From Branchiostoma belcheri (lineage: Eukaryota > Chordata > Leptocardii > Amphioxiformes > Branchiostomatidae), in NCBI RefSeq assembly GCF_001625305.1, contig NW_017802379.1, forward strand, positions 2,646,541-2,710,540: a stretch of DNA of 64,000 nucleotides, written 5' to 3'. Positions 1-12,038 of the stretch are shown here, piece after piece (within the stretch, counting starts at the first letter, position 1; the number at the start of each line of letters is the position of its first letter). Under the pieces are notes generated by a model, which saw nothing but the letters and a program-made list of their open reading frames with translations, was not told the origin of the DNA and did not search any database. The translations under genes were made by a program, and so were the position numbers.

Positions 1-83
1 ACCCACGTCTAAATCAGGTTTACAGCTTCAATACAGCTGCTAGCTATACATATCATCTCACGAACTTTTGTTTCACATAGTAA

Positions 84-240
84 CTAGAAAGGTAACATTT
101 GCGAAGCAAATGCATAAAAACCAGTTACCATGGTGAGAGACGTCAACAAATCAGGTGATTGGCCAGGTCAAAGGTCAGTGTTTGGAACGGAAGAAGAAGA
201 GGAAACATAGCAAAAATAACATGTTTTCCTCCGGTAGGCA
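84..240 (-). mobile_element. Helitron-like non-autonomous element, internally deleted
   Basis: On the minus strand the element ends with a hairpin (GCATTTGC, three-base loop, GCAAATG), a short spacer, then CTAG followed by T. That is the arrangement known for Helitron 3' ends. The body matches copies at 6404, 12371, 16976, 19273 and 20071 but lacks part of the middle. The family assignment is inference; no TC 5' end was confirmed. Confidence 0.55.
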
Positions 241-1000
241 AACATCTACGGTGTGCCTTGAAAACATAATAACTTCAGTGGATTTTCGTCAAATGTTTCA
301 CAACACACATTACGGTAGTGTAATTTCCATGTGTCGTGATACACCAAACCATACCAACTGGACATTTGTAATCCAGGGTCATACTTGTCAGAGACGTCAT
401 TTTTATCTTTTAGCGTCAACATATCCATTACCTGTACCTGTTAATAACCCTCCTAAGACAGCCAATTCTTTCTGCTAAGCACACTTAAGCTTGTATCACC
501 TGTGTTGTCCCGAGATTTGCATAATTTGATCCTTGGTGGCAAGGGGTGCTATCTATGTCAACACACGTAGAAAGAAGGCTTACACTAACTTACACTAGAG
601 AGATAATGAGGCAAGTGACAGACATCGTGTCAGGGATTCAACACGACTGGCAACCTTTAGGAATTAGACCTCATGATAACGGGGCAATAAAAAGCAAATA
701 AATGAAAACTACTAACCCATCGGACATAAACAGCCGAGTGTTTCATGACCATGATTGCAATCAACTCCAACAGATTACTCTGTGAGTGTCTGCCGTTGAG
801 AACCCAATTAATTTCCACCAGCTTTACGTCTGTCACCGCTTCATAGGTTGTCTTGTAGGATTAAGTCTCAACGAGTTTTTTTGTCACTGTCTCTTAGCGT
901 AATCCTCTTAGCACTCTAGTGGATTATGTTGAGCTAGGTTAACGAGATCTGTCGAAGCTTCTTGGAGGCTTTCCATAATCTACCAGAGCGCTGGGTTTAC
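241..1000. other. Intergenic, no gene seen
   Basis: Only short unsupported reading frames are present (for example 155-478, which begins inside the repeat above). No splice-consistent exon or known motif was found. Confidence 0.5.
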
Positions 1001-2085
1001 ATACTGACATCAGCAAAGACCAACTCACTTTGCAGAAATCTTAATTTGATATGTTTTGATGCTATTGTTTCGGAGACCTTTTTAAGAAAAAAAAGCGGAC
1101 ATAGAATGTGGTCATGATTTTGTAAATACATTCTTGGTGTCCGTAGGAACGCCAGTAACTTCGCATGTAGAGCGGAACTAGGACGTTTCCCCTTACAGAT
1201 AGAGGCCCATTGCCGAATGTACAATTACTATTTTAGACTAGTTAACGAAGTGCTCCCAAGTAGTTTACAATATGAAGCCTATACAGTACAACAAGAGCTA
1301 GTTCGCCGAAATATACCCTGCTGGTTATCTGATGTAAAGAAACTGTTAGAGGAGTCCGGTTTTGCCTACCTGTATTTAAACGGTCACTTAAACACACCCT
1401 CCCATCTAAAAGAACTAAAACAGAGATTGAAAGATATCCACATCCAAAAGTTCTACTCAGAACTACAAGCAGAAGGACGAAGAGAAAACCAAGGCAACAA
1501 ATTAAGAACATACAAAACATTTAAACTGAACTATGAAAGAGAAACATATTTAAACATTACAAACTTCGAACATCGAAAAACCATGTGCAAACTTCGTATA
1601 AGTGACCATCCCTTACATATAGAATCCGGTAGGCACAACCGTACCCCTCTGAACGATAGGACGTGCGAATTCTGTGATCATCGATATGTAGAAAACGAGT
1701 CGCACTTTTTACTTGATTGTAGTTTATATGAAAATGAACGTAAGGTGTTATTTAATGTACTAGATTTAGACAAGAAATATAAGAAACTGTCCAAGCAAAA
1801 TAGATTTATACATCTTATGTCAAGCAGAAATGAACACATTGTAGAAAAAGTGTGTGATTATATCAATAAGTGTTTCAAGAAGAGAGAAGAAACCAGAACC
1901 AAAAAATAGACAAACAGTAACTTTAAGAATTATGTAGTACTTAGAATCCTAGTATAGAACTCAAACATACATTATGTATGTATGCACCACATGTATTTTA
2001 TACTGTGACAAAGCATGTATGCATTTAGCCCGTCTGGGCAAGGATATGCAATAAAGATCATTTCATTTCAAAGATCATTTCACTA
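1001..2085 (+). mobile_element. 5'-truncated LINE (non-LTR retrotransposon) remnant, ORF2 C-terminus and tail
   Basis: An open frame runs from about 1118 to 1909. It reads FCKYILGVRRNASN, then AELGRFPL, the stretch that follows the reverse transcriptase in many CR1/RTE-type elements. Further on is a zinc-knuckle-like C-x2-C, H-F-L-L-x-C region near 1668-1730. Upstream of 1118 the homologous reading continues only with a frame break, and the reverse transcriptase itself is absent. After the stop lie about 170 bases of tail ending in AATAAAGATCATTTC-type repeats, typical of a LINE 3' end. It is a dead 5'-truncated copy; the exact clade is not resolved. Confidence 0.7.
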
Positions 2086-2139
2086 AAGCATACTTTGGCT
2101 GTAGGCAAAGGACTCTACCATGCTGCCAATTTTACATAA

Positions 2140-2295
2140 GCGACTGACATCAGCAAAGACCAACTATCTTTATGTGATGTGTTTTGATGCTTTTGTTTCG
2201 GAGACTTTTTAAGGAAAACAAATGAGTGGACATCTATAGAAAGTGGTCATGATACTAAATGCAATTCCTTTGGCGGTAGGCATCAGGTCTTCTCC
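2140..2295 (+). mobile_element. Second fragment of the same LINE
   Basis: This stretch repeats about 150 bases of 1003-1150 (CTGACATCAGCAAAGACCAA through the GTGGTCATGAT segment) at roughly 80 percent identity by eye. It sits directly after the tail of the first copy, so two broken copies of one element lie side by side. Confidence 0.55.
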
Positions 2296-4050
2296 TTTGT
2301 CTGGCAATTAAGGACGAACGTGACCGTCCATCCATCATGAGGCTGTAAACTGTCAGGAGCAAATGAGGTTTTTAGTCCCTGGAAACCTGAGTACGTGCGG
2401 AGGCAGGAAAGGGCGATTCATCAACGACTCGTGCGATGACATGTGTCTAACTGTTCACGGGAGGTAACGACAGCCCGCGTCATGCCTACACGTAAGGTCG
2501 TGTTACAAACAACCTCAGTAGGGTGGACGGACAGAATGCTTGAATGATGCGAGAATGCTTGATGGAATGTTTGCATGAAAGCATAGCAGCCAAAATAATC
2601 AGAACTACATAACAGAAACAAAACGCTTTTAGCTGTATGTGTCCTGCTTTGATTTCTCTCCATCCCTTCTGGGATGGGAGGTTTGACTCATGCGTGGTCT
2701 CTTATATGTATCGAGTATCGACACTTTTTCAAACGTATTGTAAAATACTTTTTTCATTGTAAAAGTGGCTGCGAGAATATAAGTTGTACCTAACTTGAGT
2801 TCGCAGCCACTTGGTCCGTGTCCTTTCATTTGTACTTATCACTGTGTTTCTGAATTTAAAAAAATGATAATAATCAGATAACGAAGTGTAGAGTTTCCTC
2901 CGCCTTCTTCTATCCTTACGGAATTGGACGCAATACTCAATATTTCCTAATAGTATGTGATTGTCACGTAGTGTCAAAGAACGTAATTGCCTTTTTGTAT
3001 TACATATAAGCCAAGCCAGAGGGCTTCAACAAAGTACCCGATACTGCACTATTAAATCTACATGTACGAACTTTCTAGATTGGGGATATCTACTAGTATT
3101 TTTTATGGCTTCACGAAAATGTAGATGACTTACAGCTTGCTTTGCTGCAACGTTATGACTTTATCTTCAGGACCATGTATAACCAACCATACAATTTACT
3201 GCCAAACGCTACCATTAATTTATGCTGGTACGAGATTAAGGTTATCATAAGGACATATGAGCTTACCTCATATTCTAATTATAATGTACAGAGGAAAATT
3301 AATTAGCTCCATTTCATTAAACTAAAGGGCATGCCTGTCTAAAAGGTATTATGACATCAGTTAATTAGGCAATTGTATAATTAACATCCCAGCAAAGTGA
3401 TTTAAGATTATTTGTAATTACCTTGGACGCAATCCATCCATTCGTAATTTTGGCAAGGAGACAAAACAGCTCAACAAACGTTCAGTTCTCATAATAAACT
3501 ATAGTATCATTATCTAAGAATTATTGGCATACGACCAGAACTGACTTTTCCTAGCTGTCAGGAACACTACTTTATTAATCAAGGAACCTGATAATCCTAG
3601 GAAGCGTGCCAAATATACTGACGTCCTACTACGACGTAAAATAGAAAAGTGTAATTATGATGACAAAGACAGATTCCACTGATACCCATAACTGTACGCT
3701 GTCCTTTTAACAACCTCCCTGATAAAAATCACCAGGTGTCAAGTGTAAAAAGCTGGTAAAAATGGCGCAGTGTTTGGTACCAGTGAGAATCATGAATCTA
3801 CAGCTACTATAACATGCCAAGTAAGTAAATGAATTAGTTACGTTTGACGAGACTCAACATATTTGAAAAGCAGGCCAGGTTAAATTCAGGAGAGAGAATT
3901 ATTGCAATGTGCAAATCCTTCTCATGAGACATAGGAATTAAGGAACCAAATATGCAGCAAATGGTTTAATGAGTGCTGAATGTATTATTCAACTTAAACT
4001 GCCGTGCCAACAGTCGTCGGTAGGCGGCGTACCTGAGCAAAAGACTGACT
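2296..4050. other. Intergenic, AT-rich, no gene seen
   Basis: No convincing exon on either strand. The only structure noticed is a perfect 12-bp inverted repeat, 2763-2774 with 2801-2812 (AAGTGGCTGCGA arms), with a smaller nested repeat in the loop. Confidence 0.5.
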
Positions 4051-4054
4051 CCGT

Positions 4055-4925
4055 ACCATGTGGCTGTCCTCCAACAACAGAATCAATTCTCCAGGAGATT
4101 ATATATTCTGAATTCTATCGTCTTTCAGAATGGGTTTCACAGTAATTGCGTTATACAGACCAGATTATATGCAGTATAATGTTCGTCAGCTTGTACACAA
4201 CTAACAGTTATCATACGCATATTAAGAAATCTTGTTCTATTTACTCATCATTTGTAGCAAATGACTGTTGAATTCAACAGTTACTTTCACGTCCAGTAAT
4301 CCTATCCTATCCCTATTATCACTGCAGCTAAAGCTATCGTACTAAAATAGCTGAAGTATCTTTAATGTTACGTGTTATCCTTTTAGCTTAAAAAACACGT
4401 AATCTTTACTAGGCCATTAGTGTGCAGACCGAGGGCCATTATACTATTGGGCAGCTCTTTATCATATCTACTGCATAATACGTTTATGTCGTCTAGTAGA
4501 TCACGCCTTATGACAAACTAAAATCCGTTTTATTTGGAGTGAACATGTCTAACTATCTGCGCTATCTTGGATCTTTTTGTATCCTAGGATAGGTTGATAT
4601 GGTCTTTATATAAGAGATATAAGCTAAGAACTTCACAGGCGATGTTAATTGTATGTGAAAAGGATTTTCGTAGACCTTGCTTTCATGTAATGCATTAGTG
4701 CAAAAGGGCTGCTGCCAAATATAGTGGGCGTAAGCATCGTGCTTTTAGGAGTAACGCAGACATCCTAGCAACACACGTTAAGTGTGATTGCTTTCTGAGT
4801 CGAAAAACAACACTTGTATCAGCTTTTGATTGACTAGATCTCAGAGCCGACCGGCGTGGGTGTTCTGCAGTAGTGGTGGTGGTGGTGAGACATTGCCCGC
4901 GGCTCGGGAATTGACCGGTAAGTGA
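4055..4925. repeat. Tandem segmental duplication, unit A
   Basis: Unit A aligns in order with 4985-6125. Shared blocks are the CCAACA/CTCCAGGA start, the AGTAATTGCG and CAGTATAATGTTC blocks, and the CCAAATATAGTGGGCGTAAG to GACCGGCGTGGG block (4716-4860 against 5936-6090). The last block is the best preserved. No gene was recognised in either unit. Confidence 0.65.
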
Positions 4926-4984
4926 ACAACATTTTTCTATGAATGTATTCATCATATATCCATTTTTTTATCAAAAGAATAACT

Positions 4985-6125
4985 CTTTATCATGTGATTG
5001 TCCTCCAACAGAAAGTCTCCAGGATATTCGATATTATGAAATCTTATAATCAGCTTTTTAAACGGACGGCACAGCCAGTAATTGCGTAGGGACGAGACCA
5101 GACGCTTCAGTATAATGTTCCTTAAATAGTTGTTATCATACACGTGACAAAATCTTGTGCTAATTACACATTACGTCGGTGAAGGTTAGACATCCAGATA
5201 ATAAGATACGCCCCCCCCCCAAAAAAAACAGTTACTCAAGCAGTTGGATATGATTTTGGAAACGGTCGACTGATGTTTCAGGTAGCATCCACTACCTTTC
5301 GTCAGTGACACTAACAGGTCCTTATAAACTTGCATTTCTACTCTGGTCTCTTAGCGTCACTGAAGAAAGGTAGTGGATGCTACCTGAAACGTCTCATCGT
5401 TTCCAAAATCATATCCAACTGCTTATGCAACTGCTTGAGTAACTGTTTTTTGCGTAATTACACATTAGGGCATCATTAGTGCAAATGGGTGTTAATTTTA
5501 ACAATTACTTCAAAGACCCTATCTCATCCAGTCCCATGACAGTCACTACAGCTAAAACTATCATCCTAACATATCTAAAGTATCTACTGTTATGTGTTCT
5601 TTGTGTTAGCTGAAAGAACATATAAATTTTACTGACAGGGGCATGCGGCGTGCAGACTGTCTTATCCGAGGCTTAGCTGAAGCATTATACCATCGGACAG
5701 TTCTTTATCATATCTAATGTATAATAAGGTTATGTCGTCTAGTAGGGGCACCTGAGGATATATTACAGTACGTAAATCACTACGGGTTAACACGTCTTAT
5801 TATCTGAGCTGTTTGATGCTTTCATATCACGGGGTAGGGCATCAGAAGAGACGTAAACTACGAACGTCACATACGATGTTGTGCAAAAAGGATCTTCGTA
5901 GACCCTGCGTTTCATGCAATGCATTCGTGGGATGCTGCCAAATATAGTGGGCGTAAGCATCGTGCTTTTACTAGAAGTAACGCAGACATCCCAGCAGCAC
6001 ACGTTAAGTGTGATTGCTTTCTGACTCGAAAATCAACACTTGTATCCCTGCCTCTGATTGACTAGATCTCAGAGCCGACCGGCGTGGGAGTTCTGCAGTA
6101 AATGGTTGTCCTGGTTGGGGAATTA
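4985..6125. repeat. Tandem segmental duplication, unit B
   Basis: Unit B is the second copy of 4055-4925 and is longer because a foldback element (5177-5458) has inserted into it. A three-base length difference separates the units near 4745/5970, and substitutions are scattered throughout, so the duplication is old. Confidence 0.65.
5177..5458. mobile_element. Foldback MITE (CTACCTTTCGTCAGTGAC family)
   Basis: Inverted arms of about 110 bases flank a short centre. The left arm runs from GGTTAGACATCC through GGATATGATTTTGGAAAC and TAGCATCCACTACC; the right arm is its reverse complement, ending GAGTAACTG. Other members lie at 8472, 33224, 35315 and 37217. No coding capacity. A poly-C/poly-A run interrupts the left arm. 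Confidence 0.75.
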
Positions 6126-6403
6126 GCGGGTAAGTAACTACACTCTATACCTTCACTTCGACTGGAATTTAAGAGCTAGCTATAGTATGCTGCATGCTGT
6201 AGAATTATCTGCATATATCTAGGATTGGCCACACGTCTACCGTGAAATCCGAGGAATTATGTAGGAGATATATCTATGGTACCAAACTCATATGTTGGCA
6301 CAGCATCACCTGGTATCTCAGAAATATTTGGATTCCTCAACTAGGTTTGGAGCTCTTACGTGCAAAGATCCAATGGTACTCGAACGATATAAACATTATA
6401 TTT

Positions 6404-6643
6404 ATGTTTACCGAACGAAAACATTGTTTTGTTCTCCAAACAAATAAGGTCAATGACCTGAACCAGACGTCTGTCGCCATAGTAATTATAACTGGTGTTG
6501 GATTACATCATGTTGCAATTTTATAGCAGGAGGGATTTAGACTCCTGTCTCCATATATATGAATGTGTTTGAGTAAGAATTAACAGAGCAGACCAAATGC
6601 GATGGTAAACATTATGCATTTGCTTTGCAAATGTTACCTTTTT
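6404..6643 (+). mobile_element. Helitron-like element, 3' end damaged
   Basis: It starts ATGTTTACCGAACG, carries the family block GGTGTTGGATTACATCATG, and ends with the GCATTTGC/GCAAATG hairpin. The terminal CTAG is missing. An open frame at 6242-6526 runs into it and is not considered a gene. Confidence 0.6.
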
Positions 6644-7452
6644 CGTATACCTTAAAGTTGATTTTAATTTTTCGTTATATTATTCATTATTAGTTGACAT
6701 CAGAAATTGGCACCGTTGAAAGTATGGGGATTTATTTGAATCATTTTGGTACACCGCTTCTGTACTTACGACACTGTGACGTTTCCACCCTGAGGCTTCA
6801 GACTCCTCATCAACCTTTAGGATAAAGTGCCGTCTGTTTCTCCTGCCAAAAATTCAATCGTGTCATGGCAGCCTTTATACATGAAAAGTCGTTAGTCTTG
6901 TTTGAGGATTTTCACAGATGTTTCTATCAAATTGAAAATCACCATCTAGTGACGGCAGCTGTTTATATTTACTTTCCTTCATCAAAAAGACTCCTGAGTG
7001 CCCATATTGCTTCATGGAGATCCAACATACGCAAGCTGTCCATTTTACGTGATATCATCACGACACAGAAAGGAATTCGGATAGGTCATTTTCTTTATGA
7101 CGACAGACTGTTTGCTGAAAGGTGCGTCTCAAATACCCGGTATCTTTCTTTATATGGTGATGCTCAGGACGCGCAATGCCAAATGCTGATTTTTCTGTTG
7201 TCCTGTTGCTTGGTGATGTAGAACACAGTGCACACATTTGTAGTTTGTTCCTGTAATCATAACATGATCTTTGAACTTGTTGAAATCATTGTAATTTACT
7301 TCGTAATCCCTATTGATTAATAGGAGGGACAAGGTCACATGTAGAGTTGATTATAGGCTGGTCCTTCCCATGTCAAAAACGTGCTCTGTGTGCAAATATA
7401 ATATTCAGCGTGCTTTAATGACCTCGCAAGGTGAGATAAACTGACAAGTTTG
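6644..7452. other. Intergenic with one unassigned 118-codon frame
   Basis: A + strand frame at 6865-7221 (118 codons, starting MAAFIHEKSL) is the longest here. It matches no family I know, has no flanking splice evidence and may be chance. Confidence 0.3.
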
Positions 7453-7556
7453 TGTGCATGTGTGTGTGTGTGTGTGTGCGTGTGTGTGTGTGTGTGTGCG
7501 TGTGTGTGCGTGTGTGTGTGTGTGTGTGCGTATGTGTGTGTGTGTGTGTGTGTACA

Positions 7557-7596
<40 letters not shown>

Positions 7597-7598
7597 CA
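7453..7598. repeat. (TG)n microsatellite with (GA)n tail
   Basis: About 120 bases of imperfect TG with GTGCG interruptions are followed by a GA run at 7575-7597. Every reading frame across it is an artefact of the repeat. Confidence 0.95.
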
Positions 7599-8471
7599 AC
7601 ACATTGTATCAGCAGATGATACAATGTGTAGTTGATCAGATGAACTAGATCAGATCACGTGTAACCCCCCCCCCCTCAGCGGATGTGCTTGAAAATAGAC
7701 GCTTCCTTAATGAAATCCACTCTAAAATCCTCCCGAGTCGTTGCTGAGACTAAAATTTGCTGTGAACGAATCTATTCATCCGCACACTCCGGAGAACGGC
7801 TGCCTGCTGCTAATGATGCTCCGTCCGGATCCTGATTAGGCTCATTATCTGTACTCATCTCTCTTACATGTGCAGCAGATGAACAGGAAACTCGAGTCGA
7901 CTTTTAAAGGCCATCCTTATAATTATAGTTACGCTTAGTTCCGTCGTCATAGCAGACTTCACAACATATTAGTTTCACCAAGAACAGATCACGTTTGGAA
8001 AACAGGACACGTTCTTTCGTGTATCGATGATTGCGCTTTCTTGATATTAAGTGCAACACCCAAAACCATCTTTTTGTTTTTCAGAAATTATTTGCGCACA
8101 CTTCCATAAGTTGAGGACGACTCTTGTTATTTCTTTCTGTTTTTCTTCCTTTTATATGCCTTCGCCTTAAAGTACAGTACAACACGTACCTGCAGCAAGA
8201 TTCTAGGAATATTGATTACTTGATAACTTTCAACATTTTTCTATCTCTTGATTTTCACCTTTAATTTTACGCAATACATTTTGCCTTTTTCTGATTTTCT
8301 GATTTCTTTATTTTATACAATCCATGACACAGAAATTCACCAAGTTTCAATTCATAGCTCTTTATTTAGGCTCTTGAAACCAACAAGATCTTCGTAAGAA
8401 CTGAACCTCCGGCGATAACGGTTCAAACGTTTATTCTTAGATTGCCTGAATCATTTGATGTTATACGTCGA
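7599..8471. other. Intergenic, no gene seen
   Basis: No exon, RNA gene or clear repeat was identified. Confidence 0.5.
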
Positions 8472-8763
8472 TGAAGGTTAGACATCTAGGTAATAAGATA
8501 CGCCAAAAATCAGTTACTGAAGCAACTGGATATGATTTTGGAAACGTTTCAGGTAGCATCCACTACCTTTCGTCAGTGACACTAGGAGACCAGAGGAGAA
8601 ATGTAGGCTTTTAAGCACGAACTATTTATAAGCACGATAATATAAACCTGCATTTCTCCTCTGGACTCTTAGAGTCACTGACGAAAGGTAGTGCATGCTA
8701 CCTGAAAACGACTGGCCGTTTCCAAAATCACATCCAGTTGCTTGAGTAGCTGATTTTGGCGTA
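8472..8763. mobile_element. Foldback MITE, second member
   Basis: Same family as 5177-5458. The left arm (GAAGGTTAGACATCTAGG ... GGATATGATTTTGGAAAC ... CTACCTTTCGTCAGTGAC) is mirrored by the right arm ending GAGTAGCTGATTTTGGCGTA. The arms are cleaner than in the first copy. Confidence 0.75.
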
Positions 8764-9065
8764 TTTGATGTGATATTTGAAACGATGCTCCAGTAGAGGA
8801 GACAGTCTCTCTGTGCAGAAAGCACAGCTGCGTGACGGACGATATCGTAGATAATTGGCTAATTAGCCCAGCCATAGCCTAATCCCCGGGGGAGATTTAA
8901 TGGCACGGCAGGAAGGCTGTCTGTGGGATGAAGCAATGAAATTGACAGCTAATCAGACGACATTATATGTCCACCAATAATCAAGGGACGTCGGAAAAAC
9001 AAGGATGCTCTTTCAACTGTCTTCAGCGGAAAATTTGTCACATACAGTCCGAATAATTGAACGAC
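8764..9065. other. Intergenic, no gene seen
   Basis: Nothing supported was found. Confidence 0.45.
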
Positions 9066-9068
9066 ATA

Positions 9069-9350
9069 TGAGTGAGTGACTGAATGAATGAGTGAATGAA
9101 TGTCTTTGTGTATATTCCAACATGTAAGTACAAGACGTTGTGACGGTACACTCGAGTTGTTTCAACTTATATCAAAGCCACCACCAACACAGGGGACAAT
9201 ACAATATTCATTTTCACCCGAGCGAAGTGAGGAAAGTCGTGTAAAGTGCCTTTCCCAGGGGCACAAGATAGATTGCATGTAAGGACTCGAACCCGGGACC
9301 TCTTTGTTCCGAGTCGAGCACTCTGCCGCTACGCCACACGACCCCATGAC
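9069..9350 (-). mobile_element. tRNA-derived SINE
   Basis: Read on the minus strand, the head (9350 down to about 9280) has an A-box-like TGTGGCGTAGCGG and a B-box GGGTTCGAGTCC at tRNA-like spacing. A unique body follows (GGAAAGGCACTTTACACG), then an ATTC/ACTC short-repeat tail at 9069-9110. A close relative lies at 55725-55975 and a related head at 62898. The lack of a full cloverleaf and the presence of the tail argue against a functional tRNA gene. Confidence 0.7.
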
Positions 9351-12008
9351 TGTTGATACTTGTACAGTACTGAGCACGTAACCTGATGCTTCTACATGTA
9401 GTTCTACCAACAGACACAAAAGAAGAGACAGTCTGTCTGGCTGAAGACCAAGGCCATCAACCGGCACGGTCTGGAAGCAAATTCGCATAACATGCTTGGT
9501 GGTGTTTAGGGAGACCTTTAGTTAAATGGGGAGGGAGGTTGGGCATCTCCCCAGGCCTAACTCTGCCCGCACAGTAATTATAAGGTCACACACCGCTCTG
9601 TGAACAACTACAGACTGATGCTTACGGAATCTGAAATGTACAGATTAGATGTTGATATCATGTAACATAGTTTCCTTTTTCAAAGGTAATGTTGAATCAC
9701 ACCCATTCTCCGTTAACGTGACTGTGGAATTGGGAGTAGGAAATGGTAGAAAATACAGCTTACTTCAGTTTAACCCTTTCTAATGCTTAGTGCTTAACTT
9801 GTAACCACGGCTTAAGCTTTTAAAAGTATCTGCATCTTCCTCAATTTGAACCATGACATTTTGATTAGTCTTGCATGGGCGATGAACTAATTGGCTTACC
9901 AGAGTCTAATCATCTGTCTAACCTTGGTAAATCATTATATGCTAGTAAGAGGCAGATAAAAAGCACAATTAGTGGCGCTTGGGTGGTGATGTGGTCTTCG
10001 TGACAAACAACCCCGAGTGTTATATAAATAATTTCACGTTGCTGAAAACGTGTGAGAAAACACGTCTGCATTTTCTTGTAAATATTATTTACAGTCAGTA
10101 TATGGTCCATGTATTGTGATATATTACTTGAGACTTTCTATCTCCAAGGTCTCATCAGGTGGTACGAATTTGATTTTTTATCATGTATTCAACCACCAGT
10201 AGCAACCGTTGCTAAGACACATGTACAGCGAGGCATTTATTAGCAATATAGGTTGATTTAAATTTGGTTATGGTCACTCTGAGTGGGACGGTGCCTGAGA
10301 TAAATGGACGGACGTGGCCAATTTTAGCGTCTTACATAAAGTCCCTGCAGCGATGATTTTTCTTTGTATCGCTCATCGCCTAGAGGGGTGTGTAAAATTG
10401 CTCATTAAGAACTCATCAAATCACTCAGGCATTAGAAAGAGAGACGTATGGCTTTTCTTGCGTCTCACGGCCGTAACCACTTGGGTTTTAAGATTGGGGT
10501 GGAGTATTTGACGGTGCAGTTATTTTTTTTCCAGTTTACCATTTCATACATCTGTACAATTTTCATTTCTTATTCTATCTCAGCTCGCATTCTCCTTAAA
10601 ATAACTCGTGAAGGATATTACGTTCTGATTGTAATAATTCACAGCAATTGTTATTCATCCTCCCATACGGTTCATTTTGGTTTGTCCCTTAGAAGAAGAC
10701 GTTTTCACCATTTTTGGTCGTAAAAGTACGTACTGTCATGCGCTGTCATTTCCCTCCAAATCAGATAAAGAAGAATCAGAGACGGACATGGGAGGGAGGC
10801 AATAGGAAGAGATCCTTGTCCGGGGCATTTCAGGTAATATGAGCTTCTTGCTTCAAGTTTCTTGTTATCCGCTTTATTTCAGCTTTCCTGTAACAGTAGT
10901 TTTCTTTTTGATCGAAATATAATCATGGTGTCGACTAATTTCAAAGAGCTGTGGATGTGATCACCTGAATTCTGCAATCCTTTAACCGTTCACCCTTGTT
11001 CAGTTCAGACGTGCAATATGGCAACAGTTTATATGTTACATTTTAATGGGCGACCAATTTTAGGAGTCAACGGTTAAAATGATCATGAAACTTAGGTCGT
11101 ACAGAATAGATATATTGCCGTCTGTGCGGCTAGCTTGCAATGATTATATTTCTAGTTCATTGGGAATCGACGTAACGTTTGCCTCGGATTTTTCTTTCAA
11201 AATGGCAACATCGGAGAGCATGCCGGATAAAAACAGATTTCAATCTCTGTATTTAATGGTCTATTTCTTAGAAATTAAATTTGTTTTCGAAAATGCATAT
11301 GGTTCAGCTGCCACCCTTTAGTACTAATCGTAAGTTTCTCATTAATGGTATGGGTTTACCAGATGTTGCATGTATTACGTGTACGTGTATACCGGGCGTA
11401 TGTTATAGGGGCTTGGACTCAATCCTATGACTAATAGGCTACCCAGTATGGTCGTTTGAGATCTCCCGAAGCAAAAGTCGTATAACCGTTACTTCTATCT
11501 TCTCCTTGAGCCGACTATCAGTCTTATCAGTTGTAGAAATACTTTTTCTGCAATTCAGAAATACTATAAATCCAGACCTAAACCAATGGCATGGTATATA
11601 CAAATTGAATTTTGTCAAACATCTTATATGCAATTTGAAAAATACATGATAAATTTTTAGTATAGTACTAGTATAACATAGAATCAGCAGTAAACACAAA
11701 TTTAGCTCCTAAACAACGTTGGCACCATTGAACCCCAGTAGCCTGATTTTTACACACTTCAAAATTGCAGGTTGCTTCATTTTTCTTCGTGAAATACTGG
11801 AAATTTTGTCTGCAAAATTCAAACTTCTTATGGTTATGAGATCTTCTTTTATACCTGCTTTTATATATGTCCACCATTTTAGCTTTCATCCTATTCAAAC
11901 GTTTCCTTTCCTTTCCTTTCTTTGACTACACTTAACTTTCATGCTAGCGTTTCAAATTATCTGATAACATAGCACGGCAGTTAGAGTCGGGATCGATTCT
12001 GTTTTCCA
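9351..12008. other. Intergenic region upstream of the GPCR, no gene seen
   Basis: Only short frames occur, such as 10448-10723 and 11079-11321, none with recognisable motifs. The promoter and any 5' noncoding exon of the GPCR may lie here. A plausible acceptor (TTTTCCAG) sits just before 12010. Confidence 0.45.
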
Positions 12009-12038
12009 GTGATACAACACAGCGAACCGAAGTCAGGA

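Noticed and set aside
7405-7648. Five His/Thr- or Val/Cys-rich frames
   Set aside because: They are translations of a TG microsatellite on both strands.
9270-9345. tRNA gene
   Set aside because: A and B boxes are present, but no proper acceptor stem or cloverleaf was seen and a SINE body follows.
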